Origin: Triglochin maritima
Taxonomy: Eukaryota > Streptophyta > Magnoliopsida > Alismatales > Juncaginaceae
Direction of reading: 5' to 3'
NCBI GenBank assembly: GCA_963682175.1
Contig: OY821777.1
Location: 885,501 to 949,500 of the forward strand
DNA: 64,000 bases
The translations under genes and the position numbers were made by a program. Every line of letters begins with the position of its first letter. The first letter of the stretch is position 1. Positions 1-12,567 of this stretch are shown piece by piece. The notes under the pieces are model-generated. The model searched no databases. It was not told the origin of the DNA and saw only the letters and a program-made list of their open reading frames with translations.

Positions 1-1766
1 TTGCCACCTGCTTCTGACAAGCTTTCAATCATGTCAAGATAGTGATCACCATAGGTGCATTTCTCTGCTAGATCCATGGCTGTTTCTTTGTTTTTATTGA
101 GAGCATTCACTTCAATATCTCGATGGCTTAGTAGAATACGGACCATCTGTTAGACAAATACGACCAGTCAGTACGACCAGAATCCCTAAAAGAGCAATAG
201 AATGACAGTCGGAGGCTTCCTTATTTAGAATTAGAAGAGCTGCTAAATCTCATAGGGAAAAGTTGAATAGAACCCTTTAGGCTGACAAGAACAAGGCAAT
301 TACATTCATAATGAAGCACATGATCTTAATCAAAGGCTTATGGATGTATTCATAATGAAGCACATGATCTTAATCAAAGGCTTATGGATGTATTCATAAT
401 GAAGCACATGATCTTAATTTAGGATGGGTTAAAACTATATAAATATGAATGTGTGTGTATCAATACAAGTTGAGAAGTGACTTATGAACTTATGGAGGGA
501 TGTCATAGAGAAACTTACCTTTATCTTAATTGTAGGCTTCACTCATAGGTTCTTATGACCTACCACTTAGACCTTAACATTTCACCATCAATGTGAACTT
601 TGATTTTTACAATTCTATTGGAGAATTATAAATCCAATTGGGACAATCGTTTCACAAACATTTGTTATTGTTCATCCTAAAGGTAGATAGTGGCATAGTC
701 TGGAATATTTTCGGCATGAACCATATGAACTTCAAAACAATCAATTGTTCTGGGAACATAGGCTTTAGTTTACAAAGTACTTAAACAATTCAACAATGGT
801 TCATTAAACTCTAACATGAGCATACCTCTGAGTGCCATTTCCGAGTAGCTACGTGTAGAGGTGTGTTTCCCTTCTTGTCTCTTGCATTGAGTACAGAGAT
901 GTCACCACAGAGGATGTCCATCACAATATCAAAAGTTGATGAATGTTTGCCTTTCACAGCCATATGAAGTGCAGTCTGACCCTTTTTATCGGCACAGGGG
1001 ATTATCTCGGGATCTTTCTCTACGAGTGCTTTTACTATTTGGTGGTGACCAACTCTGACAGCTCTGTGGAGTGCAGTTTTACCATTTTTCCTTACATTTC
1101 TGATTGTGCTTTCATCAACATCTAATATGGCATTCACTACATCCAAGTGATTCATTTCAGCAGCCGAATAAAGAGGACTTGTATTGGTCCCATCACATAG
1201 TTTACAAACTTCAGGCCACTTAGCAAGAAATTCCTTGACAACTCCTGTGAAACAAGCACAATGAATATTCAAAGAATATACTTCACCGCGAAGGAAGTTC
1301 AAAATCTCATAATCTTCATCAACAACTCAAAGGAACCGATAAAACATAAGGCAAAGGGCCAAAGTTTCAAAGCCATTCCAATTAAATCTCCCTACCTAGA
1401 AGTACGACGATAAAAATTTATTGAGATCTAACTTTCTTAATTTTCATATAATAGATCATGGTTTATACCTCATGAAATGTAAACTTGCAAAGCCATTTCA
1501 GTTTATATAATTCTTCGATTGAGCTATTTCTCTGCAATATGACTACATCATAGCGGCATCACGATTCACATGTAAAGCAATTATTTGTTTGTTATTTTTA
1601 CTTATTCAACTTTAAGGGATTTGCAAAGAAATTACTCTAACAGCAAAAAAGAAAGCATTACCAAAACAAACAACTGCAAATTCTCAACTAAATCCAGCAT
1701 AACACTTATCATAAACATTAATCGCACCCAAACTTTCACCAAAACATACCACTTACCTACCTTTCC

Positions 1767-1808
<42 letters not shown>

Positions 1809-2409
1809 GGGCATCCAAACCAAACATTTTGTAACCCACCAAAATCCCAACTTTTCTCAAAAAATGATTCCAATAACTCCACATTAAAGCCCCACATAAC
1901 CATCAAATTCGAACCGTTTTCGAACTAAAAGTAATGTCTTGAATCGGAAAAATCCCAAAATTTCAACAAACATTACCAAATTAAGCCGAATCTTTCAAAC
2001 CCAAACCCACCGGTGTTGTAAATCGTGGGATTTGTAAATTCCCACCAAACTCATCAGTAATAGTAAATACAAATCACGTGAGTTACAAATTCCACGGAAA
2101 GAACTTGCAAATACCGCAACCTAACTAACTTCATCGGACCAAAAACTCACCGGCGTTTCCCTTCTGAGCAGCGGCATGGAAAGCAGTGATCCCTTTCTTC
2201 GACCGGACGATCGCCGTGTCGTAATCAAACATCCCAAGCAAGTACCTGAAGACCTCCTCCTGGTTGGCCTCCGCCGCGACGTAGAGCATGGTCTCGCCGG
2301 CGGCGTTGGTGATCCCCACTGGCGGGGGAGGGGAGAAGTCGAGGAGGAGTTTGAGGTCGCCGGATCGGACGGCGGAGAAGAGCTCCTGCTCGGATAGGAG
2401 GCGATCCAT
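1..2409 (-). CDS. Ankyrin-repeat protein (ITN1/ACD6-like), 5' part, truncated by window edge
   Basis: Three exons are visible: 2151-2409, 826-1244 and 1-148. The first two total 678 bases (226 codons) and splice in frame into the third. The start is the ATG at 2409. Exon 1 gives an N-terminal helix and ankyrin units including ETMLYVAAEANQEEVFRYLL and GITAFHAAAQKGNAG. Exon 2 continues with SPLYSAAEMNHLDVV, GKTALHRAVRVGHHQIVKAL, GQTALHMAVKGKH and GNTPLHVATRKWH. Exon 3 adds MVRILLSHRDIEVNALNKN. Plant proteins of this layout usually carry a PGG domain and four membrane helices at the C-terminus. That part would lie left of the window, so membrane location is inferred from the family. About 275 residues are seen of a usual 500-600. 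Intron 1 (1245-2150) holds a TTTCCAG tandem repeat and intron 2 (149-825) a 44-bp tandem repeat. The exact family member cannot be named. Confidence 0.85.
307..419. repeat. 44-bp tandem repeat, about 2.6 copies
   Basis: The unit starts CATAATGAAGCACATGATCT. Copies begin at 307, 351 and 395, and the third is partial. The copies look identical, so the expansion is recent. It lies in intron 2 of the ankyrin gene. Confidence 0.95.
1762..1804. repeat. Heptanucleotide minisatellite (TTTCCAG)n
   Basis: About five to six copies of TTTCCAG in a row, in intron 1 of the ankyrin gene. The pure copies suggest a length-variable locus. Confidence 0.9.
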
Positions 2410-2689
2410 GAAATTAGGGTTCGGGATTTGATCACCCCAAGTGGAAGGAAGGTTAGTGGTGTGGTTTGCTACTACTGTTTGTTTGCTCTACTTTTCTTCT
2501 TACATCTCCATCGACGCGCCGTCGCTTTGTTGATGGGATTATTCATAAACTAGAGTCTAGAGGGTTTGTGGAATAATTAGTTTTAAAAAAAAAACTTTTC
2601 TTGACCTTTATGTTGTGGTATTATGACTTTTCAATGTTTTTTTGGTTTTAGTGAACATGAGTGTAGATAGTTTAGGTGAGCATTGCCGC

Positions 2690-3126
2690 TAGAGCACGCT
2701 TAACAGAGTTTGGGTAATTTTCGGATGTCCAATTTTCTCTCTCATTCACGTCAACTTTTCTCTCCACCACGTCTTCTCAAACTACCTCCTAAATTTTTCT
2801 TAACCACACTTAGAAACAACTAAAGCGTCCTACATTCTCTCCCCCACACGTCATTTGGGATCAATTCTAGGTAAAATGTCAAAAAATATAAACAAATAAA
2901 AAACATATTTTCATAAAAAAATATTTGAAAAAACTATTTTAAATAATTTTTAAAATATTTTTGAAAACAATAAATATAAAAAAATTCACCCAATTCGGGG
3001 GCACGTGACCCCCTGGATTGGGCGCTCGGGCGGATTTTCGGACGGATACCCTCCTGGAAATCGGCCCTGGGCTTTTCAAACGCTGGAAAAAGACCACCCG
3101 TTAAGGGTGGTCTTAAGATCTTATGC
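2690..3126. mobile_element. MITE-like repeat, copy 1
   Basis: The block starts near GCTAGAGCACGCTTAAC. It carries a CT-rich section containing CACGTCAACTTTTCTCTCCACC, then an A/T-only centre, then a GC-rich end. The end is a hairpin at 3092-3116: AAGACCACCC, a GTTAA loop, GGGTGGTCTT. A second block at about 22590-23190 has the same order of parts in the opposite direction, including CACGTCAGCTTCTCTTTCCACC and an end in GGTGGTCTTA. No transposase is visible. The exact ends and the target-site duplication were not resolved. Confidence 0.5.
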
Positions 3127-4624
3127 AAAGTGACGATACAATTGGTTTTGTGCTTTTAAGTTTTTTGCAATTTGATCACTCAAAACTTAGATTTCTCTCT
3201 GTTTTTTGAGGGTATGTTTGGGTAATTCAAAATACCATGGTCTTAATACATGTTTCAATCCTACAAGAGTGTTTGGTGATATCACCCTAATAACCCAGTA
3301 TAATTTTTTTTTTATACAAAAAATACATTTTTATGTCAAACACATGAATACGTTCGATAATGTAATTTCAAAATACATTATTTGAATTATATGTCAACTT
3401 TCAAAATATATTTTCGTAACAAGGTTTAAAACCTCAGTTACTAGGAGTGTACCAAGTTTTATTGGTATTACATTCAACACGTGACACGTACCAATGAATA
3501 TAAGGTAATTATTTTTAAAAGATGGATGATTGTTTAATATAAGATGTTATGTTTAACAAAAAGTACAGAAGCAACAAATTTTTGAGAAAAACCATCACCG
3601 CACAGCAGATCCTAAAAGCAGCGTAATAATTCTTGGGAGTTCGAAATTCCTTCTTCTAATGGTTGCAGTGGGCCTTAGAAGCAGTGGAGGTTTGGAGATG
3701 TTCGATTGTTTTGTGGTGCGGTTCCATATGGACGTATTCTTTAAAGACCAGACTTGGATGGTAAACTTTGATTTTGTTTTGCTACTCGAACTAAAACATT
3801 TGTTTCCCATATCGATAACGATCATTACTGCTTCTTTTATCATGTAGAGCTCTTCATCTCATGCATGTACTTTACTAGATTGTGTTTATCTTTTCCTTTT
3901 GGTTTCTCCAATTTCCTAAAACATTTCGACGGGTAACAAATTTATTAATGCGTATCCAAGAAATAAATTATGAGAATCAAGAGATCATTAATCTAGTGGA
4001 TATGGATCGAATATAACCAATACTTTTAGGTACTTTTACATGGATGTCTTATCATCACGACATCATCACCTAACTATATGCTTTAATAAGCTACTTAAAT
4101 TTCCAAAATAATATTGCATCACTTTAATAGCTTCTAGCCAATCAACCCACTGATCATTAGAATAGCATAGCCAGTTCGTAGTAGATTAGGATCCCTTACC
4201 AATCCTTTAGTACCTCATGTACTTATCAAAAAAAATATCTAGAACTAAAAAATTGATGTAAAATAATTCTTTTTTAACTCATGGTTCCTCTTCACCTCCC
4301 TTTTCTTTTGGATAAGTAGTGTACCACCCCCATAACAACTTTGTGGGTGGAGCAACTTCATTATTTAACCATACCTTCTTCGAAACTCCACCAAGTGTAG
4401 ATTTTAATGGCAGTTTTGATGTAGTTTACAACTTATGATCAAATCCACATGCCAATTTCAGGAGAATAATATACATCATGCATTTTTATGACATGGGTAC
4501 TAGAAGTACGTTGTTATTGGTATATAATCATAGGCATGACGTGTCTCTTAGTCGTGGCATTGATCCAGCATTGTGGCTCACTGGCGTCTTATTTTAAGAG
4601 AGACGTAAACTACTTGCAAGTAAG

Positions 4625-4703
4625 TCCATTGACCTCATCATATTAGTAATTATAACCACTACATTCATTGACCTCATCATATTAGTGATTATAACCACTA
4701 CAT
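4625..4703. repeat. 40-bp tandem duplication
   Basis: Two adjacent copies of a unit containing CATTGACCTCATCATATTAG, differing at about one or two bases. No gene overlaps it. Confidence 0.85.
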
Positions 4704-5390
4704 CCTCTTCTTCCTTTTGAGATAAACAGATTCCAATTCTAACATTCATTTTTCATATAATAACACAACTTAACCTATCACAAATCTCAAGTTCTTCCTT
4801 CAAACGTCCTCGTTTTTTGGCTTCTATTTCTTTTCGAAAGCATTTTATATTTAAATAAAATCCCAACATATATGTTACTTCATGGTCCAAGCAAATCCGA
4901 GACAATTGGTTGTTTTTATTTATTCCAATTGTCAACAACTGAGTATTGAACTTGGGGCAGGATCAGGCAGTAAACACAAATAGACCAACTAGTTATTATC
5001 TGGTTAGTTGTACATGAAAGCAATTATAAGTCTTTTTTTAGCTCAACATCTAAGGTTATGATATCGACCATGTTTTAGGATGTTCATTAATGTAATTATC
5101 TCTTGATCAATTAAACATAGAATAAGAGCTACATATATACGTATCAAACAAAGGCAGGAGAAATTAATATGTTTCAAAAAGATTACAGGTTTGATTATCT
5201 CACAAACAAACACAAGAATCGTGTCAATCTACTCAAACCCAACAATGTACTGAACTGACTCCAACTTCATCACGACCCAATTAAACGTATCGGAATAATA
5301 ATGGATATAATATGCCAACTAGTGGGTGAAGGTTTCCCTCCACTTTCCAACTTTCTCTTCCTACCACTTACACTTTCAAATTCCAACTTC

Positions 5391-5417
5391 TCCTCCTCCT
5401 CCTCCTCCTCCTCCTCC
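5391..5417. repeat. (CTC)n microsatellite
   Basis: A run of about eight TCC/CTC triplets, followed directly by the TATA-like stretch upstream of the ORF at 5531. CT-rich runs are common in plant core promoters and leaders. Confidence 0.9.
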
Positions 5418-5422
5418 CGGCC

Positions 5423-5436
5423 CATATATATAAATC
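5423..5436 (+). promoter_or_regulatory. Possible TATA box for the ORF at 5531
   Basis: CATATATATAAAT lies about 95 bases before the ATG at 5531, a normal plant spacing, and follows the CT-rich run. Its role is inferred from position only. Confidence 0.4.
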
Positions 5437-5530
5437 TAGCTATTGGTGCATGGCTATCGTATCCATCACAAACAACAACCAGCTATTATAGCTAGCTACC
5501 TTTAATTACTTCCACACTAGAAATTAACCA

Positions 5531-5707
5531 ATGGAGAATAAGGTGGTGCACAACCAAGTGTGGAGGATAATAAAGGAGGATGAGAACATGAGGGAAGATA
5601 GGTCTCCTCCGCCGGAGAGGAAGCGGAGTCTGCCTCTATTTTCCCGGGAAATCGTTTGTCGTTCTCCGCTCGGGCAAGTACACAGACATGTTGTTGTCGG
5701 TCAGTAG
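5531..5707 (+). CDS. Possible 58-residue small protein, unknown
   Basis: The ORF starts at the ATG in AACCAATGGAG, a good plant start context, and ends at TAG 5705-5707. The product is basic and hydrophilic. It begins MENKVVHNQVWRIIKEDENM, has a proline/arginine stretch (SPPPERKRSLPLFSREIVCR) and ends HRHVVVGQ. There is no signal peptide or membrane segment. Local GC content is higher than in the flanks. A TATA-like box and CT-rich leader lie at the right distance. I do not recognise the family. It could be a real small gene, the first exon of a longer one, or a captured gene fragment. Confidence 0.4.
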   Translation: MENKVVHNQVWRIIKEDENMREDRSPPPERKRSLPLFSREIVCRSPLGQVHRHVVVGQ

Positions 5708-8632
5708 ACTACTTTGATAAGCGATACAGACGAATGATGCGTGGAGGCCAATCCTACCTGTGTGTGTGTATATATATATAGTACTTGTCTTTCTTCGTGT
5801 GTCGTCGGTGGATTAATCTTATATCATGCTTACCTACCTTGTAAAATACAAAGACAAGGAAGTTGTGTTGGCGAGGCGTGGATCGGTATTATTATTAGTG
5901 TTCTATCTAGATTTTATTGTGTTATGTATATTTTTGTAGATATGACTTATGAGTCAAGTGGATATGACCTATATATGAATGATTTGTGAATTGTCTTTGG
6001 ATTGCTCATGGGTTCTTTTGTCGATTTTTGTGTAGTATAAAGATGTATCTATGATGGATTTTATGTTTGGGCTATGATGTTAACATTTATGGAAATGAAA
6101 GACTTTTTGAGATATATTACTCGTATGATCTTTAACTCTCCATACCTTTATACATGATAATGTTTTTCCAATGTCTACAAATTTTTAATTCTTTTGGTAT
6201 CATAGCTTATATGAGGAACATCTGAATGTTTGGAGGATTTTGTACCCTTTTCGCAACAAACTTACTTCAAAATGAGAACTTTTTATTCAAGTCTCCTTCA
6301 ACAAAAGTAATTCTAATTTGTTGAAAAGCAGTACCAATATTCCTAGGCAGATTAGAAGATTGGTAGTTGTAAATATTTTCATGTTAATGTTAGGTATTCA
6401 AATTCTCATTGACATACTCATGAGATTTTTTTTGTCTTCTACAATGACCTGTGTTATCTATCAAAATCTCTCTCTTGCATAATGGAATTGTTCTGCAAAT
6501 GCAGTTTCAAATTATGTGTCTGTGACATGAATATATTGATATTACCCAATCAATGAGTTTGTGACACCCAATATTTCCTAACACTGTGACTTTTTTTGCT
6601 ACAAAATGCAAGGATGGTAAGTTTCTATCTAAATCTTCAAAATTCGTAGCATAATTGAATTTTTCAAGTTTTTCGATCAGTGATCAAATCGAACAAGAAC
6701 ATTTTTTCCCAAAACTTGTTTGGTACCAATTCAGGTTATTCTAAGTCCCAAGCTTTAGCTTTTGAATGTTGGAAGGTTTTTTTTGTTGTTAATTTTCATG
6801 TGAAGTTATTGATTCTAGGAAAAAGCAATTGTATAGACAATCATGGTTTTTTCCCTTCTGAAGAATCTTATTGTTCTTTTTCAAAACTTCTAAATTTAAT
6901 ATATTTTTTTGTCAAACAATATTACCAACTTCAACTACAATCAAACAACTTCTTAGGAAAAAGTCGTCATTATTTGAAAAGCTTGATTACTGACAAAAAA
7001 GTAACTTATAGAACAAATATCAAAGGTGACATCATTCAAAGAACATATACACATGCATGCATGTGACGGCATTTGATAAGAACACCTTTACTGCAAATTT
7101 ATCAGAATATGTTCTGTACCTTTCCGTGTCAATTTTCTTCTTCTGGTGATTAATTTACTGGAGAATAACAGAAGGTAGGGCATTTTGTTTGATTGGTTTG
7201 CTGGAAATTCTGGAACTTGAATTCTAAAAATAAAATTTATACAAGAGTTCACTTTCCTCAATTCCATGCTAAAACATTACAAAGTTGCATGTTTTTCCTC
7301 ACTTATAACATGGACAGTCTTAATCCAATCATCAAAATGTTAACCAACTTCATTAATTTAGAGTTTGTAAATTCAAAGACTTTATTCAAACCAATCATTG
7401 TTGGAAATCACTGGACTTGGAATCTGAATTCTCAGTTTTGCCGAAATGGCAAGCGTTAATTACAATTTTTATGAATCCAATTACAAAAAATAGTTTGGTT
7501 AGACATGATTGGTACTCGAAGGTTAGTAATATAAAGTGTTGTGGATTTGTTGCACATATTTTATTGTCTGGCAAAAGCAATATGTCTTCATCTGTAATCT
7601 CATATCTTTGTTTTTGGAATCATATTCTGATATTGTTTCCTTCCATTTAGACCAACGAAATTGCGGTAAAGACTTTCGGAATTTAATGCACGGCATCAGC
7701 AAAACTTGGTTTGGCTTTAAGGAGCACAAAAAGAATCTGAATAAGAATTTATTCCATGGGAATAGCATGCCAGTGCAACTTGTACAATAATGGTGCAAGA
7801 TTGAATCTTAACCCTGATTTATTTACTTTAAATAGAATCCTAGAATATTTTCTGGCATTCTTTATTAGTTAAAAATTCCCTTTCTAGTGACTAGATTGCC
7901 GAAGAACAACTTTAATATTTGCAATTTGCCAAAGCATTTATTTGATCATGCTGTTGGGAAGAGTCTCACATCGTTCAAGCTTAAAGTTAACAACTATGTA
8001 TGAGAACTGCAGTCACCATTTTCTTTCAACCAGAGTATTTGGATTGTAACGAGAATGTAATCAATCAAACCCATGTTGTTCACATATTACATAAACTGAA
8101 GAGTGGCATCCATTACCAATGCTTGGGTTTTGAACTTTTGATTAAGTAACGAAACAACCAATTACTCACATTAGTTAATTACAGAAATCTCAAGTCGTCA
8201 TAGTAATCTCAAATGTAAGCGTTTAAACCTCAACTACGACAACTTGGGATTAGTTTTTCATTAGTTTTATTGTTGGGGAAGAATGTGAAGTTACAGTATA
8301 AGTTTTGCAGAACATAGTTCTTTTTTAAAACTTCAAAGATGAACATAATGAAGTTCTTACAGATACAACATGATTCAAAAAAGAACAATTGGAATTTGAA
8401 GTTATACTGTGTTTAATATTGCCATCACAAAGCACATAAGGAAACATTAACACAACCAACCAGACTTCTCACATTCTTTATCCAATAAAACAAAGATTGG
8501 CACATACTTGACTACTTATTGACCACAAACAAAACAAGATCTGCATTCTTTGATGAAAAACATCCAAATCAGTCTCCGCGTCGACAAACGAAAAAGAGAT
8601 AGCAAAAAATTTGATCTTAATGTCCGTCACGC
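5708..8632. other. Intergenic region with an unidentified ORF-rich stretch
   Basis: 5708-6180 is plain AT-rich DNA. From about 6180 to 7800 the plus strand carries several successive ORFs of 60-130 codons, the longest at 6680-7066 and the next at 7193-7459 and 7417-7650. They are rich in F, N, K and L and broken by stops and frame changes. The pattern resembles a decayed coding element such as a transposon or other insertion, but no diagnostic motif was found, so no family is assigned. 7800-8632 is the downstream flank and 3' UTR side of glutamine synthetase. Confidence 0.4.
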
Positions 8633-11600
8633 TTATGTTGGTTTCCACAGAATGGTGGTCTCAGCAATCATGGAAGTGACAACATATGGATCCATGTTGG
8701 AAGCAGGCCTGCGGTCCTCGAAGTAACCTACAACAGAGAAAGAACATCAATTAAACGTGTTTGTTAGAAAATTTAAACAGTTTGAATATGAATGATTCTA
8801 ACCTTTGCCATCTTTCTCAGTGTCACGACCGACACGAATGGAAGCCCCACGGTTCGCCACTCCCTGGAAAATTTCAATAATGAGGGAGATTAAAACTTCA
8901 TAAACTGTTTTAAAGCAAAAAATAATAAATCTTAATGACCACATGGAATTAAGCTTACCCATTTGAAGGTGCTAATATTGGCAGTCTCATGTTTGCCGGT
9001 AAGGCGACGCTCGTTTCCTTCACCATAGGCAGCAATGTGCTCCTTGTGCCTCATGCCAAGTTTCTCAATGGCCTTCTTGATCACCTCATATCCTCCCTCA
9101 TCCCTCATCGACTTTGTGCTAAATATAACAAGAAAAAGAAAAGAAACAAACTTTAAGAACCAGCAAAAACTAATGTGCATGACACTTTTCCGCTGAACTA
9201 TTACTAAATGGTTGTTCAGAATGTTTAAACATTTTCCTCCCTAAGTTCAAAATAAATTTGTCAGGATTGTTCTTGATATTTGATGATACCTGTAGTTAGT
9301 GTGAGCACCAGCTCCATTCCAGTCACCCTGAAATCCAAATATCAAAAGTAAAAATTCAGCAAAAAATTAAAAAAAAGGTTCATAAGTAAGATAGATTTTG
9401 GTGTAATGTAGTCTTACTGGGATAGGCTTGGGGTCGAACGAGAGAACAACTCCGGCGATTTCCGTGATCCTCTGCACAAAAGAATTAAAACTTAAATCGA
9501 TTATTCAGATAAGATTGAAATGATTTTAATTAGATGGAATTGTCTTTGAAATTGAAAACAAGTATCATAAATGAATTTGTATCTATTTGTTGAATTTTTT
9601 GCCCAACAAAAACTCAATCATATTAGAAAATTGAAGTGAAATTTTGAACAAAAACCAAGTGGTACTAAGTTACCAGTCCTGTTTGACAATTCTTACCTCG
9701 AGAAGGTATCGGGCGATCCAGATCTGATCTCCAGAAGAGATACCAACTGAAGGGCCAACTTGGAACTCCCACTACACAAAAAGAACACCAATTTAAGAAA
9801 AGACTTGGATCTGAAAGTGGCATTGCTAGCCCGTTCTAAGGAAAAAAGAATTTTGGGAGCGATCTGAGGCTCACCTGACCAGGCATGACTTCTCCATTGA
9901 TACCACTGATGTTAACTCCTGAGTAAAGGCAGGCTTTGTAATGTGCATCGACGATGTCACGCCCGAAAGCTTTGTCAGCTCCCGCACCGCAGTAATAAGG
10001 TCCCTGAATCAAATCTTAACCAATTAGATCGCACCAAGTTCATAGTGACACTAACCAGTCCTTTTTATGAAATAAACAACTGTCCAATTCTCCCCCCGAC
10101 ATCTTCAGACATCTGAGGCTGTAACAGTATGAGTAGTTTTGAATAAGCTTAGAGGGACAACAATTTCACTTATAATTTGTTATGATCCACTCCCCTGCAA
10201 GTCAACTGACATATAACATCCTCATATCACTACTATAACACCCTCAGACCACGCTCCATCCCCCGTGAGTCAACTAACCTATAACGATCACATAGCATAT
10301 TACGTTATGGAAAGGGCATGTTACAACTACTAATAAACTTTTAAAATGCTGCAGCAGGAATTGATGTTGTGATTAGCTCATATCCTTAAGCTCCCAGCCT
10401 CCCACCAACTTTTTAAAAGTAAGCAATGTGAGATTGTATTAAGGCATCTTACAATTGAATCTACCCTGTTGGAGCGTATCAGTTAAATAAAAGTTCAATC
10501 AAATCGGCAAAGCAGGATACTATAGATGGCTTTCTCACACTTCTGGTGTAATACCAAGCTCTTTCAACTTTTACTACTTAAAACCCTGATAGCATATGTA
10601 ACGATTTTCTCACAAGCCCAGGTAAAGCTTGTTTTTCATTACTCATAAGTCAACTGAACCAGATAACTTCGTAACATGTCAATTATGAATGAAAATGAAA
10701 TCAAGATGTAGAATTCAGCGAACTTTTCTTTACCTGAGGGCCAGGGTATCCTCCAATCGGCCATCCAATCGGCCACTTGACCTCTTTCTGGAGGAGTGTA
10801 TACTCCTGCTCGATTCCATACCTGTTCTTTCAAAGTACAAACTAAATTACCAAATTTCTGAGAAATCGCATAATTTGTGATACTGATGAATTAAGCAGTA
10901 CACACCAGGGCACCTCTGCAGCAACTGCAGGATTGCTGAAAATTTTAGCAGCAGCATGGCGCTTGTTTGTCGGAATTGGTTCTCCTTGAGGTGTGTAGCA
11001 ATCACACATCACCTAGAAAGCAAAACATTTTATGTGATAACTTTTCTAATGAAAATATTGCTCAAAATATAAAATCAAGAAGATCTACATACAAGAATGT
11101 TGTTGCCTCTCCTGAATGGATCCTTGAAAATGGCCTGAGGGCTGAATCCAGAAGAAGAAGAAGAAGAAGAAAAACGGTTACTTGCAAGAACTTATTGAAT
11201 CTATGTTTTCAAACTGGAAAGTAGCCTAATGCTTGTTGTATGTATCAAACAAATTAAGTAGAACCAATTTAGAACTTGACAAATTCGAGCGAAAAAGGAA
11301 GAAAACTTACTAAAGGATAACTTCACTATCCTCGCCCGGAGCTTGACCGGTGCTAGAACCGTCATAGTTCCACTTGGGGAGTTGGCTTGGATCGGTAACG
11401 GGTCCGGGAAGAGTCTATTTGGAAAAATTAACAAAGATAGGCATGAAACAATCATCATGATTTGTGAGTGGTTTTTGTTGTGGTGAGATTTAGTTCACTT
11501 ACCCTTGCTTTGCTCCTCATGTCCATGCCACTTCCACCAATCCTGTTTGTAACAAAACAACATAAGAACCATTTTTTTCTTCTTGATCAAAATATACTAG

Positions 11601-12437
11601 TGGTAGATCATAATAATAACAGGGCTTTGAAACAACCAAAACATACTAGTAGTAGATCATAAGAACCAAAATTTTTAAACAATCAAAACACACAAGTGGT
11701 AGATCTTGATTGCCTATACAAAATTCCGATATGCAACTAAATGATGTCTGGTAAACATTTATTGACTAATATGCAAGTCAGAGTAATAGTAACAGATGAA
11801 ATTCAAACGCCCACATGAACAGAAGTCCTGAGGAATTTACTTCCCAAAATAAAACTAGAAAAAAAGTATTGACATAATAACAAACACCCATCTGGAACTT
11901 TTATAATAAATAAATAAATCAACAAGCAAAAAATAATCCACTGAAATCTAAGCATCCAAATGATCAAAGTTGCATCAGGCAGCATAAATTATTGACTTCC
12001 TAAATCAGTAATTTTTTACAAAATAAACACATAAAAAAGATACCTACTTTTTACATAAATATCTACAGAAGATCTATCACACCAACCCTTCCTTATTTCA
12101 CCAACATCCAACAAAAATAAGATCACGAACTCTAAACACCAACATAAACAAAACCACTTCAAGATCAGATTTTGCACCATTAAAAAAAGAAGGCATCTAG
12201 AAAACAACCACCAAATCGAAAGTTTCCATAAAAAAACACCAAGAAATCTAAGCACCACCAAATGGACCAACACCAACATGTCAAACTCAAAACTATAAAA
12301 CCCATGTTTCAGATTCCAACAAAAACCACTAAAACAAACAAAAGGAGGTTGAGTCAACAGTACCATATGTACTCTGCAATGATCTTTTCAGTACTATCAT
12401 TGAGATTGAGGTTGAGGAGATCACTGAGGAGAGACAT
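8633..12437 (-). CDS. GLN1: Glutamine synthetase, cytosolic (GS1)
   Basis: Makes glutamine from glutamate, ammonia and ATP in the cytosol. Thirteen exons were read: 12364-12437, 11503-11542, 11311-11414, 11093-11141, 10906-11012, 10734-10821, 9875-10003, 9697-9771, 9418-9471, 9290-9327, 8959-9118, 8803-8863 and 8633-8727. They sum to 1,074 bases, giving 357 residues, close to the usual 356 of plant GS1. The protein starts [20 protein letters not shown] with no transit peptide, so it is not the plastid GS2. Family signatures present are [29 protein letters not shown], the ATP-site region [14 protein letters not shown] and the catalytic region [13 protein letters not shown]. It ends TTILWKPT. 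Intron 6 is the longest, at about 730 bases. All introns follow GT-AG. The gene is complete, with no disabling change seen. Confidence 0.97.
11155..11173. repeat. (GAA)n microsatellite
   Basis: About six AGA/GAA triplets just upstream, in gene orientation, of exon 4 of the glutamine synthetase gene. On the coding strand this gives a TTC-rich polypyrimidine tract next to the splice acceptor. Confidence 0.85.
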
Positions 12438-12552
12438 GGCTTGGAGAGGAGTTGCACAAGACAATATCAGACAGACCCAAGAGACCAAAAACCAAAGATC
12501 TGGTGATCTCTGGGAGAAGATGAGAGGTGGTAGATAGGCTTTGGGTTGCAGA

Positions 12553-12567
12553 GCAATATATATATAG
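12553..12567 (-). promoter_or_regulatory. TATA box of glutamine synthetase
   Basis: On the minus strand CTATATATATATATTGC lies about 115-130 bases before the ATG at 12437. That leaves a 5' leader of roughly 85-100 bases. Confidence 0.6.

Larger units (their letters stand above)
2410..5530. other. Intergenic region
   Basis: AT-rich DNA between the divergent ankyrin gene and the possible small gene at 5531. Besides the MITE-like block and the 40-bp duplication listed separately, 3200-3560 holds a diverged repeat starting near GTATGTTTGGGTAATTC. It shares ATTTCAAAATACATTATT with 52348-52366, so it is probably another dispersed repeat. No convincing gene is seen; ORFs of 60-80 codons at 3595-3850 and 4753-4938 lack recognisable protein features. 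Confidence 0.6.

Noticed and set aside
307..419. CRISPR-like array
   Set aside because: The repeats are directly adjacent with no unique spacers, in a plant intron.
8633..12437. Plastid glutamine synthetase (GS2)
   Set aside because: The protein starts directly at the GS1 N-terminus without a transit peptide and lacks the GS2 C-terminal extension.
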